Below the pieces are notes generated by a model, which saw nothing but the letters and a program-made list of their open reading frames with translations, made no database searches and was not told the DNA's origin. Position numbers and translations under genes: made by a program. DNA of 31,366 nt, from the NCBI GenBank assembly GCA_964452415.1, contig CAYVME010000010.1, positions 1 through 31,366 of the forward strand, given 5' to 3'. This DNA is from UBA12068 sp964452415 (lineage in GTDB: Bacteria; Patescibacteriota; Minisyncoccia; Moranbacterales; GWC2-37-73). Below, in pieces: positions 15,349 through 22,344 of this stretch. Within the stretch, counting starts at the first letter, position 1, and the number at the start of each line of letters is the position of its first letter.

Positions 15349-15377
15349 TGGACAAAAACAAAAATATGTGCTACAAT
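15349..15377 (+). promoter_or_regulatory. Promoter upstream of asparagine synthase
   Basis: TGGACA (15349-15354), a 17-base spacer, and TGC + TACAAT (15372-15377). It begins 6 bases after the FKBP stop, and a perfect 11-bp hairpin starts 10 bases after the -10. Confidence 0.7.
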
Positions 15378-15386
15378 TAATGTAAT

Positions 15387-15414
15387 AAAAAGGTGGGTGA
15401 ATCCCACCTTTTTG
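15387..15414 (+). terminator. Terminator-grade leader hairpin (possible attenuator)
   Basis: AAAAAGGTGGG (15387-15397), TGAAT, CCCACCTTTTT (15403-15413): perfect 11-bp stem, symmetric A/T ends, so it may work on both strands. It is the FKBP terminator, or an attenuator for asnB, or both. Confidence 0.75.
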
Positions 15415-15490
15415 CTTTTAAAAAACAAAATAAAAATCAAAATCAATGAAAGAATTTTTTGAGCACATGGAATCCCAAAAGCCGGAAATG

Positions 15491-17509
15491 ATGTGCGGCA
15501 TTGCTGGAGTGTATGAAGGCGGTCTTGAAGCTACTGGTTTTTATGGTGGAAATGGCGGCGGTGGCGGAAGAAATATTGAAAAAACAAAAAGTATAACAAA
15601 TGAAACAAGGCAGATGTTGGAAACTGTTTCTCATCGAGGTCCTGACTTGCAGACGATCATTCAAAGTGTTGATGGAAAATTTTCAGTGGGGCAAACACGC
15701 CTTGCTATTGTTGATGTTGGAACCCAAAAATATGAAAAGGCCATGAATTACATTGAAGGTAATCATCAGTGCATGCTCACTTTCAATGGTGAGATATACA
15801 ATTATAAAGAACTGCGCAAAGAGCTCGAGCAGAAAGGTTATTCTTTTGAAACTCAATCTGATACTGAGGTGTTGCTCAAATCTTTAGCTGAATATGGAAA
15901 AGATGTTTTGGAAAGACTTGATGGTCAATTTGCCTTTGTTTTTAGAGATTCCAATAAAGAAGAGATAATGTTTGTGCGAGACAGAACCGGAAAAAAACCT
16001 TTGTATTATTCCTTCGACGGTGAAGTTTTGCGATTCGCTTCTGAGCCAACAGCGTTGGCGTTGGAAGTCGGTTTTAGGCCGGATATTAATGCGGTAACCT
16101 CTTTGTTTTTAAGTGGCGCAACTTTTGCTGCTGGCGAAGAACCAATCGGAGAATCAACATATGAAAATATTTTGCAACTTAAGCCGGGAGAGGTCATGAT
16201 CTTGAATGAAAAAGAAAATGTTTTGCTTCACGAAATATATGCCAAGCTTCCGTTGCATGATATTGCTGAACATAAAAAAGAACAGGAATATATACAAGAT
16301 TTGCGCATGTCTTTGGAAATTGCAATCAGGAAGAGAGTGCCACTTGAAGTGGAAACTGGAGTTGCCTTGAGCGGGGGACTTGATTCAAGTGTTGTCGCAC
16401 TCATTGCGGCCGATGAACTCACGAAGCACAACAAAAAATTGACAGCGGCATGCATTGCATATTCTGCGCAAGAAAAAAATTCCGATTATGAAAATGCGGA
16501 AAAAGTTGCCGAATTTGCAAAAGATAAAGGATACAACTTGGAACTTCTCAAAACTGAATTGACACCGGAAAATTTTCTTGATCACCTTGAAGAAATGGTG
16601 AAAGTTTTGGGCATTCAAGATAGTATCCGTCAGCTTGGTATGTATGAAAATTATCGGAATTTGAAAGCTCATGGGGTTAAAGTGGCTCTGATTGGAGAAG
16701 GAGCAGACGAATTCAATTGGGGATATTGGCACAAATTTCCAGGATTGGCCCAAGATCAAGAGGCTTGCTCAACAGCCGAAGGTTTTAGAAGTCTTGTTTT
16801 AAGCCGCAAGGGATATGTGGAAAAACTTTTTGCCAAAGATGTCAGGGAGAAAATTGATTTCAAGAAGGGCACTGACTATCTTGTGGATATTTATGATGGT
16901 TTTGACACAACAGACTCAACCAGAAAGATGATGGGAATTTATGCAACAGTGTTTTTAGGCTTTTTGAATAAGGCCAATGACAGATTGTCGATGGCAAATG
17001 CAATAGAGGCCCGCGCTCCATTTCAGGATAATGATGTGGTGGAAAAATGTCTTAACACGCCTCGCGAAGCGCAAGTGAAACCTGGCATTGAAAAACATAT
17101 TTTGCGTGAAGCTTTCAAAAATATTCTCCCAGAAGATATCTATAAAAGACCAAAGGAGCCTCTGCCTGCGGCAGCTAACATCGTGTATCATGAGAAAATT
17201 TTGGATGAATTCAAAAAGAGACTTGAATCAATTGATGAAAGTTTTTGGCAATATTTCGACAAAGAAACCTGGAACAATATTTCTAAAAGCTTCGAAGTTC
17301 GTATTGGTGATTTGAAAAAAGAATATTCCAATCCAGAAGAAGCAGGAGAACAATTAATGCTTTGGCGAAAAGTTGATTTGGAAATCGATATTATTGGACA
17401 TGAAGAAGAGACGAAATATGTTGCTGGAAAGGATATTCGCACAAATGATGTTTTCAAATTGCTCACGACATTGGTTTGGTATCAGCAAAATTTGCAATAT
17501 AAAAAGTAA
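15491..17509 (+). CDS. asnB: Asparagine synthase, glutamine-hydrolysing (AsnB-type)
   Basis: A 672-residue enzyme that makes asparagine, or an amidated relative, from aspartate, glutamine and ATP. I start at 15491, the ATG directly before Cys, because class II amidotransferases use an N-terminal Cys nucleophile (MCGIAGV); an in-frame ATG at 15446 would need propeptide removal. The glutaminase domain shows HRGPD, TFNGEIYNY and DRTGKKPLYY. The synthetase domain shows the PP-loop SGGLDSS and GEGADE. Unusual is a Gly-rich insert (GGNGGGGG) about 20 residues after the nucleophile. AsnB-like enzymes also act in cell-surface or capsule modification, and the envelope genes nearby leave that open. The isochorismatase-like gene follows after 13 bases. 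Confidence 0.88.
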   Translation: MCGIAGVYEGGLEATGFYGGNGGGGGRNIEKTKSITNETRQMLETVSHRGPDLQTIIQSVDGKFSVGQTRLAIVDVGTQKYEKAMNYIEGNHQCMLTFNGEIYNYKELRKELEQKGYSFETQSDTEVLLKSLAEYGKDVLERLDGQFAFVFRDSNKEEIMFVRDRTGKKPLYYSFDGEVLRFASEPTALALEVGFRPDINAVTSLFLSGATFAAGEEPIGESTYENILQLKPGEVMILNEKENVLLHEIYAKLPLHDIAEHKKEQEYIQDLRMSLEIAIRKRVPLEVETGVALSGGLDSSVVALIAADELTKHNKKLTAACIAYSAQEKNSDYENAEKVAEFAKDKGYNLELLKTELTPENFLDHLEEMVKVLGIQDSIRQLGMYENYRNLKAHGVKVALIGEGADEFNWGYWHKFPGLAQDQEACSTAEGFRSLVLSRKGYVEKLFAKDVREKIDFKKGTDYLVDIYDGFDTTDSTRKMMGIYATVFLGFLNKANDRLSMANAIEARAPFQDNDVVEKCLNTPREAQVKPGIEKHILREAFKNILPEDIYKRPKEPLPAAANIVYHEKILDEFKKRLESIDESFWQYFDKETWNNISKSFEVRIGDLKKEYSNPEEAGEQLMLWRKVDLEIDIIGHEEETKYVAGKDIRTNDVFKLLTTLVWYQQNLQYKK

Positions 17510-17522
17510 ATTTCAAACTATT

Positions 17523-18113
17523 ATGAATAAAAGATTTGAAAAAATAAATCCAAAAAAGACTGCATTGTTGGTTATTGATATGCAAAATGATTTCGTGAAA
17601 AAAGGAGCTGTTATTGAGGTTGCAAATGCCAGAAAAATTCTGAAAAATCTCCAAAAATTTGCGGACGAATGTCGCAAAAAAAAGATGATAGTGATTTTCA
17701 CGAAACATATCTATGATCCTAAAAAAAATCCCGTGGAGGCTGTGCTTTTTCCTGAACTTGAGAAGATGGGACTGCGAAAGAACACTTATGGCGCAGATGT
17801 TGCAAGCGATTTAAAAATTGAAAAAAGTGATATCGTTCTTGAAAAAAATCGTTACGATGCTTTTTATCAAACAAAGCTGGAAAGCATTTTAAAAAAGAAA
17901 AGCATCACGGATCTTATAATTACAGGGACAATGACCAATGTTTGTTGCGAGTCCACGGCGCGCGGTGCCATGATGCGGGATTTTAATGTTTGGTTTTGCA
18001 GTGACCTGACTGCAACTTCAAACAAGGAAAAACATTTGTGTTCATTGAAAACAATTGCGACGCATTTCGGTAAAGTGCTGAAGTCTTCAGAAATTTGGAA
18101 ATTTTTGTCGTAG
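17523..18113 (+). CDS. Isochorismatase-family cysteine hydrolase
   Basis: The 196-residue protein shows the family triad: Asp19 (LLVIDMQNDF), Lys108 (EKNRYDAF) and Cys141 (TGTMTNVCCESTAR). Members hydrolyse amides or vinyl ethers (nicotinamide, ureidoacrylate, isochorismate); the substrate cannot be fixed here. Nicotinamidase usually has a metal-binding DxHxxxH motif, which is not visible. It is probably co-transcribed with asnB. No SD. Confidence 0.85.
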   Translation: MNKRFEKINPKKTALLVIDMQNDFVKKGAVIEVANARKILKNLQKFADECRKKKMIVIFTKHIYDPKKNPVEAVLFPELEKMGLRKNTYGADVASDLKIEKSDIVLEKNRYDAFYQTKLESILKKKSITDLIITGTMTNVCCESTARGAMMRDFNVWFCSDLTATSNKEKHLCSLKTIATHFGKVLKSSEIWKFLS

Positions 18114-18154
18114 ACATTGTCAGTCTTGCAAAAACTCAAATATCTTGATATATT

Positions 18155-18182
18155 AAACAACCGCATTTCGCGGTTGTTTTTT
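18155..18182 (+). terminator. Rho-independent terminator
   Basis: AAACAACCGC (18155-18164), ATTTC, GCGGTTGTTT (18170-18179) and more Ts: perfect 10-bp stem. It ends the asnB operon. A TTGCAA (18126)/TATATT (18149) pair with 17-base spacing precedes it, but its start site would fall inside the stem. Confidence 0.85.
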
Positions 18183-18297
18183 GACAATATGAATAAAAAT
18201 ATAGCAGTTAAATCTCAAAAAGGGGGTTGAAAGTTCTTGTTTTTTTGGCGAAGCGCAAATTTATGCAGGACAAATCAAAATGAAAAGGAGAATAAAG

Positions 18298-19281
18298 ATG
18301 AAGAATTTTTCAGACAGGATTATCGAAGCGATAATTGCAAAGCGCAGTTATCTGTGTGTGGGTCTTGATCCTCAGCTCAAGTATTTTCCGCCACATTTGC
18401 TTGCGCATTATGGCAAGATGTATGGAGAAACCTTTGAAGCTGTGGCCGAGGCAATCATTGCCTTCAACAAGTCCATTATCGATGTGACCAATGAATATGC
18501 TCTGTGCTATAAACCTCAACTCGCGTTCTATGAAAAATATGGAAGCGAGGGCATACGAGCCTACGAAGAAACCGTTGAATATCTTAATTCGGTTGGCATG
18601 CTATGCATCGGTGATGGAAAACGTGAAGACGGCGGTGATACATCAGAGGCATACGCCGAAGGGCATCTGGGTATAATAGATATGATAGACGAGAAAGGGG
18701 AAATCGTTTCAGGTCTTTCGCCATACGATGTTGATGCTCTTACTATTACGCCCTGGATCGATCTTCCTAACTTCAACCCTTTTATTAATGTGTGCAGAAG
18801 AGATGGGAAAGGAGTTTTTGTTGTCACGAAATCATCTTTTAAGCCGGCCTCAAGGCTTCAGGAAATGGTTTCGCAGGATGGTAAAAAGGCCTGGGTTTTG
18901 CTTGCCGAAATTATAAAAGAGATGGGTGAGGAGGTTATCGGCGAAAATGGTTATTCTTCGATTGGTCTTGTTATGGGAGCCACATATCCGGAAGAAGCTG
19001 AGACAATGAAGGAAATTATTCCAAAAGCATTCAAGCTCATTCCAGGATTTGGGCTACAGGGTGGTGGTCCGGACTCGGCTGTTGTCAGCATTAATGATGA
19101 TGGTTTCGGTGCCATTGTTAATAATTCCCGCGGTACCAACTATGCCTGGCATCCTGAGCTTAAAACCGGCTTTGAATGTTCGGGCACATCTTTTGGTTCG
19201 GCAGCTGCAAAAGCCTGCGAGCAGGCAAGGGACGCATTGAATGCATCTGTTTTCAAAAAAATCGGTAAGTTGCCCTGGTGA
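18298..19281 (+). CDS. pyrF: Orotidine 5'-phosphate decarboxylase (type 2)
   Basis: A 327-residue enzyme of the last step of UMP synthesis, OMP to UMP plus CO2. Visible are VGLDPQ at the N-terminus, FNKSIID, YKPQLAFYE, the active-site stretch GDGKREDGGDT (Lys and Asp of the family's D-x-K-R-x-D motif), DALTITPW and VNNSRGTNYA near the C-terminus. An upstream in-frame ATG at 18280 exists, but AAGGAG (18285-18290) sits 7 bases before 18298, which decides the start. Leucine codons are often CTT/CTC/CTG, unlike the TTG-rich neighbours, and an SD is present: it looks acquired or of separate history. It is followed by the pyrE-like gene after 44 bases with a small CCGC/GCGG hairpin (19291-19302). 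Confidence 0.93.
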   Translation: MKNFSDRIIEAIIAKRSYLCVGLDPQLKYFPPHLLAHYGKMYGETFEAVAEAIIAFNKSIIDVTNEYALCYKPQLAFYEKYGSEGIRAYEETVEYLNSVGMLCIGDGKREDGGDTSEAYAEGHLGIIDMIDEKGEIVSGLSPYDVDALTITPWIDLPNFNPFINVCRRDGKGVFVVTKSSFKPASRLQEMVSQDGKKAWVLLAEIIKEMGEEVIGENGYSSIGLVMGATYPEEAETMKEIIPKAFKLIPGFGLQGGGPDSAVVSINDDGFGAIVNNSRGTNYAWHPELKTGFECSGTSFGSAAAKACEQARDALNASVFKKIGKLPW

Positions 19282-19325
19282 CAAGATGGACCGCTTTGGC
19301 GGAATAAAAAAGAGGGAGGGAAAAA

Positions 19326-20075
19326 ATGAACAAAAGAATTTCAGTTATAGGCATGTCGCTTGCGCAATTGTGTTCTCTGAATGTTGAATTTTTTCATGGA
19401 GAATTGTTATCCAATGAGGAGTTTGATTACATTTTCGAAACATGTCCGCAGGCTTTCTGGCTCAGGGACAATTCGAATCCGCTCAATCCGCATACCGCGC
19501 TCACCGCCGGTGGATGCAGTAATGGTTTCGTGAACACTCTTCAGGTATTGAGTTACGCTAACCTGTGTTATATTCTCGCCTATCATATGGCAGTGAGGGT
19601 TCGTCAAGTTTGGCCTGGTCCTGTTGATTGGGTCGTTGGCAGTGATCATGCTGGAGCGGTTTTTTCCCAAAATGTGGCCTTGTTTTTCCCTGGAGCGCGT
19701 CATGACTTTACGACAAAAGTTCCTAAAAGCGGAGACATCGCAGAAAGACAAATCTGGAATCGTTTCACGATCGGGAAAGAAGAATGGGTTCTTCGAATTG
19801 AGGAGTTGATGACAACCGGCACGACTAATGACCGTGTCGTTGCTGGAATTGGCGAATTTCACACCGAATACCCCATAAACTACATTCCAGTAATTGGCAT
19901 CTGCGTAAATCGTTCAGGCATGGTTGAGTATAAAGACAGCGTATTGGTAAGTAATCGAGATTATGATATTACATCCTACTCCAGGCCAGAGGTGTGTCAG
20001 TGGTGTAAGGACGGATCTCCTCGCATTGAAAATCCGAAACAAAACTGGGGAAAACTCAAAAGTATCTCCATCTGA
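19326..20075 (+). CDS. pyrE: Orotate phosphoribosyltransferase-like protein
   Basis: A 249-residue protein with a type I PRTase core: VVGSDHAGAVFSQNVALFFPGARHDF, and the PRPP-binding loop VLRIEELMTTGTTNDRVVAGI, where EE-x-x-TTGTT replaces the usual ED-x-x-TTG. Next to pyrF the likely substrate is orotate (orotate plus PRPP gives OMP). The N-terminal ~60 residues and a C-terminal segment with CQWCKDGSPR are outside the usual compact PyrE. GGGAGGG (19314-19320) is its SD. A strong terminator follows. No other pyrimidine gene is in view, so upstream steps or orotate uptake lie elsewhere or are missing. Confidence 0.75.
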   Translation: MNKRISVIGMSLAQLCSLNVEFFHGELLSNEEFDYIFETCPQAFWLRDNSNPLNPHTALTAGGCSNGFVNTLQVLSYANLCYILAYHMAVRVRQVWPGPVDWVVGSDHAGAVFSQNVALFFPGARHDFTTKVPKSGDIAERQIWNRFTIGKEEWVLRIEELMTTGTTNDRVVAGIGEFHTEYPINYIPVIGICVNRSGMVEYKDSVLVSNRDYDITSYSRPEVCQWCKDGSPRIENPKQNWGKLKSISI

Positions 20076-20104
20076 AAAAAGTATAAATCACAAAAATTGA
20101 GTGT

Positions 20105-20149
20105 AAAAAGGGGGAATCGTCATCTGACGGTGCCTCCTTTTTTCTTTTT
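20105..20149 (+). terminator. Terminator of the pyrF-pyrE operon
   Basis: AAAAAGGGGG (20105-20114) pairs with CCTCCTTTTT (20133-20142, one G-T), with an inner CGTC/GACG stem, then a T-rich tail. A TATAAT at 20160-20165 downstream is the likely -10 of the next gene. Confidence 0.85.
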
Positions 20150-20196
20150 TAGAATCGTGTATAATATTTAAGTAATATTTTATTTGAAAAATTTAT

Positions 20197-20544
20197 ATGA
20201 AAATAATTGATGATGAAATTAAGAAAGTGGTTGGAATTTTTGCAGTTTTGGAAATGACTCCTGAGCAGGCAAAAGAGCACGCGGAAAAATTGAAAAACGC
20301 ACTCATGATGGATATGGCAGCAGAAGCATTTGCTGAAAAAGGTCAATCAATGGAGGATGCAAGTTTCACCCAAGACGATATTGAAGATTTTTTGACTGAT
20401 AATTATGAACAGGCGGAAATTGAGGAAATTCTTTCCAGGGTTTGTCGAGATGTGATGGTGGAATATTTTTCAAAAATTTTGAAAGGTGAGCCTGAAGACA
20501 AGATTGAAAAAGTTAATGAAATTTTGAGTGAGAATTTTGAGTAA
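20197..20544 (+). CDS. Small acidic helical protein, 115 aa
   Basis: Predominantly helical and acidic (PEQAKEHAEKLKNALMMDMAAEAF, DDIEDFLTDNYEQAEIEEIL), with one Cys and no signal peptide. It resembles the small acidic proteins often seen in Parcubacteria, but I cannot name a family. No SD. Confidence 0.6.
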   Translation: MKIIDDEIKKVVGIFAVLEMTPEQAKEHAEKLKNALMMDMAAEAFAEKGQSMEDASFTQDDIEDFLTDNYEQAEIEEILSRVCRDVMVEYFSKILKGEPEDKIEKVNEILSENFE

Positions 20545-20627
20545 TTTTGCATTTATAGGAAAAAGGCGTATATTGAGTGGGTATTTAAATGGGTATTTAT
20601 TTAATTAATTAATTAAGTATAAAATAT

Positions 20628-20711
20628 ATGATACATAATAAAGGGCGAGTGGCTTTTGTTGAGCCAGATGAAGACGAAGATGATGAGGATTGTGGCGATT
20701 TCGGTTGCTAG
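20628..20711 (+). CDS. Putative 27-aa acidic, Cys-ending peptide
   Basis: A short frame starts MIHNKGRVAFVEP, continues with an unbroken Asp/Glu run of about nine residues, and ends CGDFGC before TAG. It is bracketed by an AT-rich promoter-like region (TTGAGT at 20573, TATAAA at 20619) and its own terminator (20746-20769), so it may be a separate transcription unit. There is no SD, which is normal here. Two terminal Cys spaced CxxxxC beside an acid run could bind metal; it lies ~80 bases before a CsoR-operator-like palindrome. It could also be chance. Confidence 0.4.
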   Translation: MIHNKGRVAFVEPDEDEDDEDCGDFGC

Positions 20712-20745
20712 ATATTTTTGAAACAATTTAGTCTATAAATTGTAG

Positions 20746-20769
20746 AAACCGGTAATAATGCCGGTTTTT
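20746..20769 (+). terminator. Rho-independent terminator
   Basis: AAACCGG (20746-20752), TAATAATG, CCGGTTT (20761-20767) and Ts. It closes the 27-aa peptide unit. Confidence 0.75.
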
Positions 20770-20787
20770 GTTTGCTTGAAATTATAT

Positions 20788-20832
20788 TTGACACCCGGAA
20801 GTAGTAAGGTGTAATATACCCCTAGAGGGTAT
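20788..20832 (+). promoter_or_regulatory. Promoter with CsoR-type operator-like palindrome
   Basis: TTGACA (20788-20793), an 18-base spacer and TAATAT (20812-20817). Overlapping the -10 and the predicted start site is ATACCC-CTAGA-GGGTAT (20816-20832), an exact 6-bp inverted repeat. CsoR/CstR/RcnR-family repressors (copper, persulfide, nickel) are known to bind G/C-tract palindromes of the form ATACCCC..GGGGTAT at such positions. No CsoR gene is in the window, so the regulator is inference. Confidence 0.5.
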
Positions 20833-20835
20833 GTG

Positions 20836-20855
20836 TTGCGAGTACGCAATTTTTT
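20836..20855 (+). terminator. Small leader terminator-like hairpin
   Basis: TTGCG (20836-20840), AGTA, CGCAA (20845-20849), TTTTTT. It lies ~12 bases after the predicted start site; CCCCAGGGG (20856-20864) follows. Only a 5-bp stem, so it may attenuate rather than fully stop transcription into gdh. Confidence 0.5.
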
Positions 20856-20952
20856 CCCCAGGGGATAAGCTTGAAGCAAAAATTTAAAATTTATAATTTT
20901 TAAACAAAAAGGATTTTATTTATTAATAAAAAAGCAATTTCTTCATTAAGCT

Positions 20953-20984
20953 AAAAAGCTAATGAAGCTAAAGCCTGAAAAGCT
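20953..20984 (+). repeat. AGCT-rich repeat, copy 1
   Basis: AAAAAGCT, GAAGCT and GCCTGAAAAGCT units form a 32-base stretch nearly identical (one indel, one mismatch) to 28565-28595. It abuts the ATG of glutamate dehydrogenase. Confidence 0.65.
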
Positions 20985-22223
20985 ATGACTAATGATGCGT
21001 TTGCAAATGCAATTGAACAGTTGAGGGCGGTGCAGGAATTGATTCATATTGATAAAAATATTTTTGCTCAACTTCAAAGCCCACAAAGAATTTTGGAGGT
21101 TTCAATTCCAGTGAAAATGGATAATGGGAAAATTGAGGTCTTCACGGGGTTTCGCTCACAGTTCAATGATGCAAGAGGGCCGTTTAAGGGTGGAATTAGA
21201 TTTCACCAGGATGTTAACATTTCTGAAGTCAAAGCTCTTAGCGCTTGGATGACTTGGAAGTGTGCAGTGGTGGGAATTCCATTGGGTGGAGGAAAAGGTG
21301 GTGTGATTGTTGATCCGAAAAAACTTTCTGAAAATGAACTCGAAAAACTTTCACGGGGATACATTCAAAAAATATATAAATATATTGGACCAAATCAGGA
21401 TGTGCCAGCGCCAGATGTGTATACTGATCCAAAAATTATGGGGTGGATGATGGATGAATATGAGAAACTTTCGGGAGCTCATTTCCCAGGTGTGATAACT
21501 GGAAAACCTCGTTCAATCGGTGGATCCGAGGCAAGAGGATATTCCACTGCGCAAGGAGCATTCTATGTGTTGCAAGAAGCTGCGAAAAAGTTGGGCTTGA
21601 AAAAAGGCGCAACTGTGGCCATCGAGGGTTTTGGAAATGCTGGAGCACATTTGGCAGAAATTTTGCAAAAAAATGGATACAAAATTGTCGCGCTTAGTGA
21701 TTCAAAAGGAACAATTGTGAATTATATGGGTCTTGATGTTGCTGATGTGGCAAAGCATAAACAAATATCGGGAAGTGTGTTGGGGTATGCTGGAGCGGAA
21801 AAAATGAAGGATTTGCATGTTATGGCTCACGAAGTTGATATTTTTATTCCATCTGCTTTGGAAAATTCAATTACCAAGGAAAATGTGGAAATGATCAAGG
21901 CCAAGTTGATTGTGGAGGTGGCAAATGGACCAACCACACCAGAAGCCGATGCAATTTTGGTCAAGAAAAATATTATGGTTGTGCCTGACATTTTGGCCAA
22001 TGCTGGCGGTGTGGTGGTGAGTTATTTTGAACAGGTGCAAAATGCGTATGGAAATTATTGGGAGGAAGAGAAAGTTTTGAGAAAATTGGAAAACATTATG
22101 ACAACTTCTTTTGCTCATGTTTGGGAGGAAAAAATGAAACATTCAACCACTCTTCGAATGGGCGCATATTCTTTGGCGGTTGAAAGAGTTGCCGAGGCTA
22201 TGAAAGATCGCGGGCTATTGTAA
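20985..22223 (+). CDS. gdhA: Glutamate dehydrogenase
   Basis: A 412-residue Glu/Leu/Phe/Val dehydrogenase interconverting glutamate with 2-oxoglutarate and ammonia. The N-terminal substrate domain has PFKGGIRFH, the Lys-bearing MTWKCAVVGIPLGGGKGG and the catalytic Asp in PAPDVYT. The Rossmann domain has VAIEGFGNAGAHLA (GxGxxG type) followed by LSDSKG, where Asp at the end of the second strand suggests NAD use (inference). VPDILANAGGVVVSYFEWVQN-type segment is present as VPDILANAGG and SYFEQVQN. The length fits the hexameric class. There is no SD; the leader carries the operator-like palindrome and small hairpins. Confidence 0.95.
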   Translation: MTNDAFANAIEQLRAVQELIHIDKNIFAQLQSPQRILEVSIPVKMDNGKIEVFTGFRSQFNDARGPFKGGIRFHQDVNISEVKALSAWMTWKCAVVGIPLGGGKGGVIVDPKKLSENELEKLSRGYIQKIYKYIGPNQDVPAPDVYTDPKIMGWMMDEYEKLSGAHFPGVITGKPRSIGGSEARGYSTAQGAFYVLQEAAKKLGLKKGATVAIEGFGNAGAHLAEILQKNGYKIVALSDSKGTIVNYMGLDVADVAKHKQISGSVLGYAGAEKMKDLHVMAHEVDIFIPSALENSITKENVEMIKAKLIVEVANGPTTPEADAILVKKNIMVVPDILANAGGVVVSYFEQVQNAYGNYWEEEKVLRKLENIMTTSFAHVWEEKMKHSTTLRMGAYSLAVERVAEAMKDRGLL

Positions 22224-22239
22224 TTGCATATTCCCTTGG

Positions 22240-22272
22240 AAACATCGCCAGCTTTATCTGGCGATGTTTTTT
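22240..22272 (+). terminator. Rho-independent terminator after gdh
   Basis: AAACATCGCCAG (22240-22251), CTTTAT, CTGGCGATGTTT (22258-22269) and Ts: perfect 12-bp stem. Confidence 0.92.
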
Positions 22273-22344
22273 GTTTGAATTATGAAGAAAATTTGTTTTA
22301 AACTGTATAAAGGAGTATATATAAAATATAAGGAATAAAGCTCT

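Noticed and set aside
18126..18154. Fourth promoter-plus-hairpin unit
   Set aside because: The predicted start site would fall within the hairpin arm, so no hairpin could form in that RNA.
18280..18297. Earlier pyrF start
   Set aside because: The SD for 18298 lies inside it, so initiation at 18298 is favoured.
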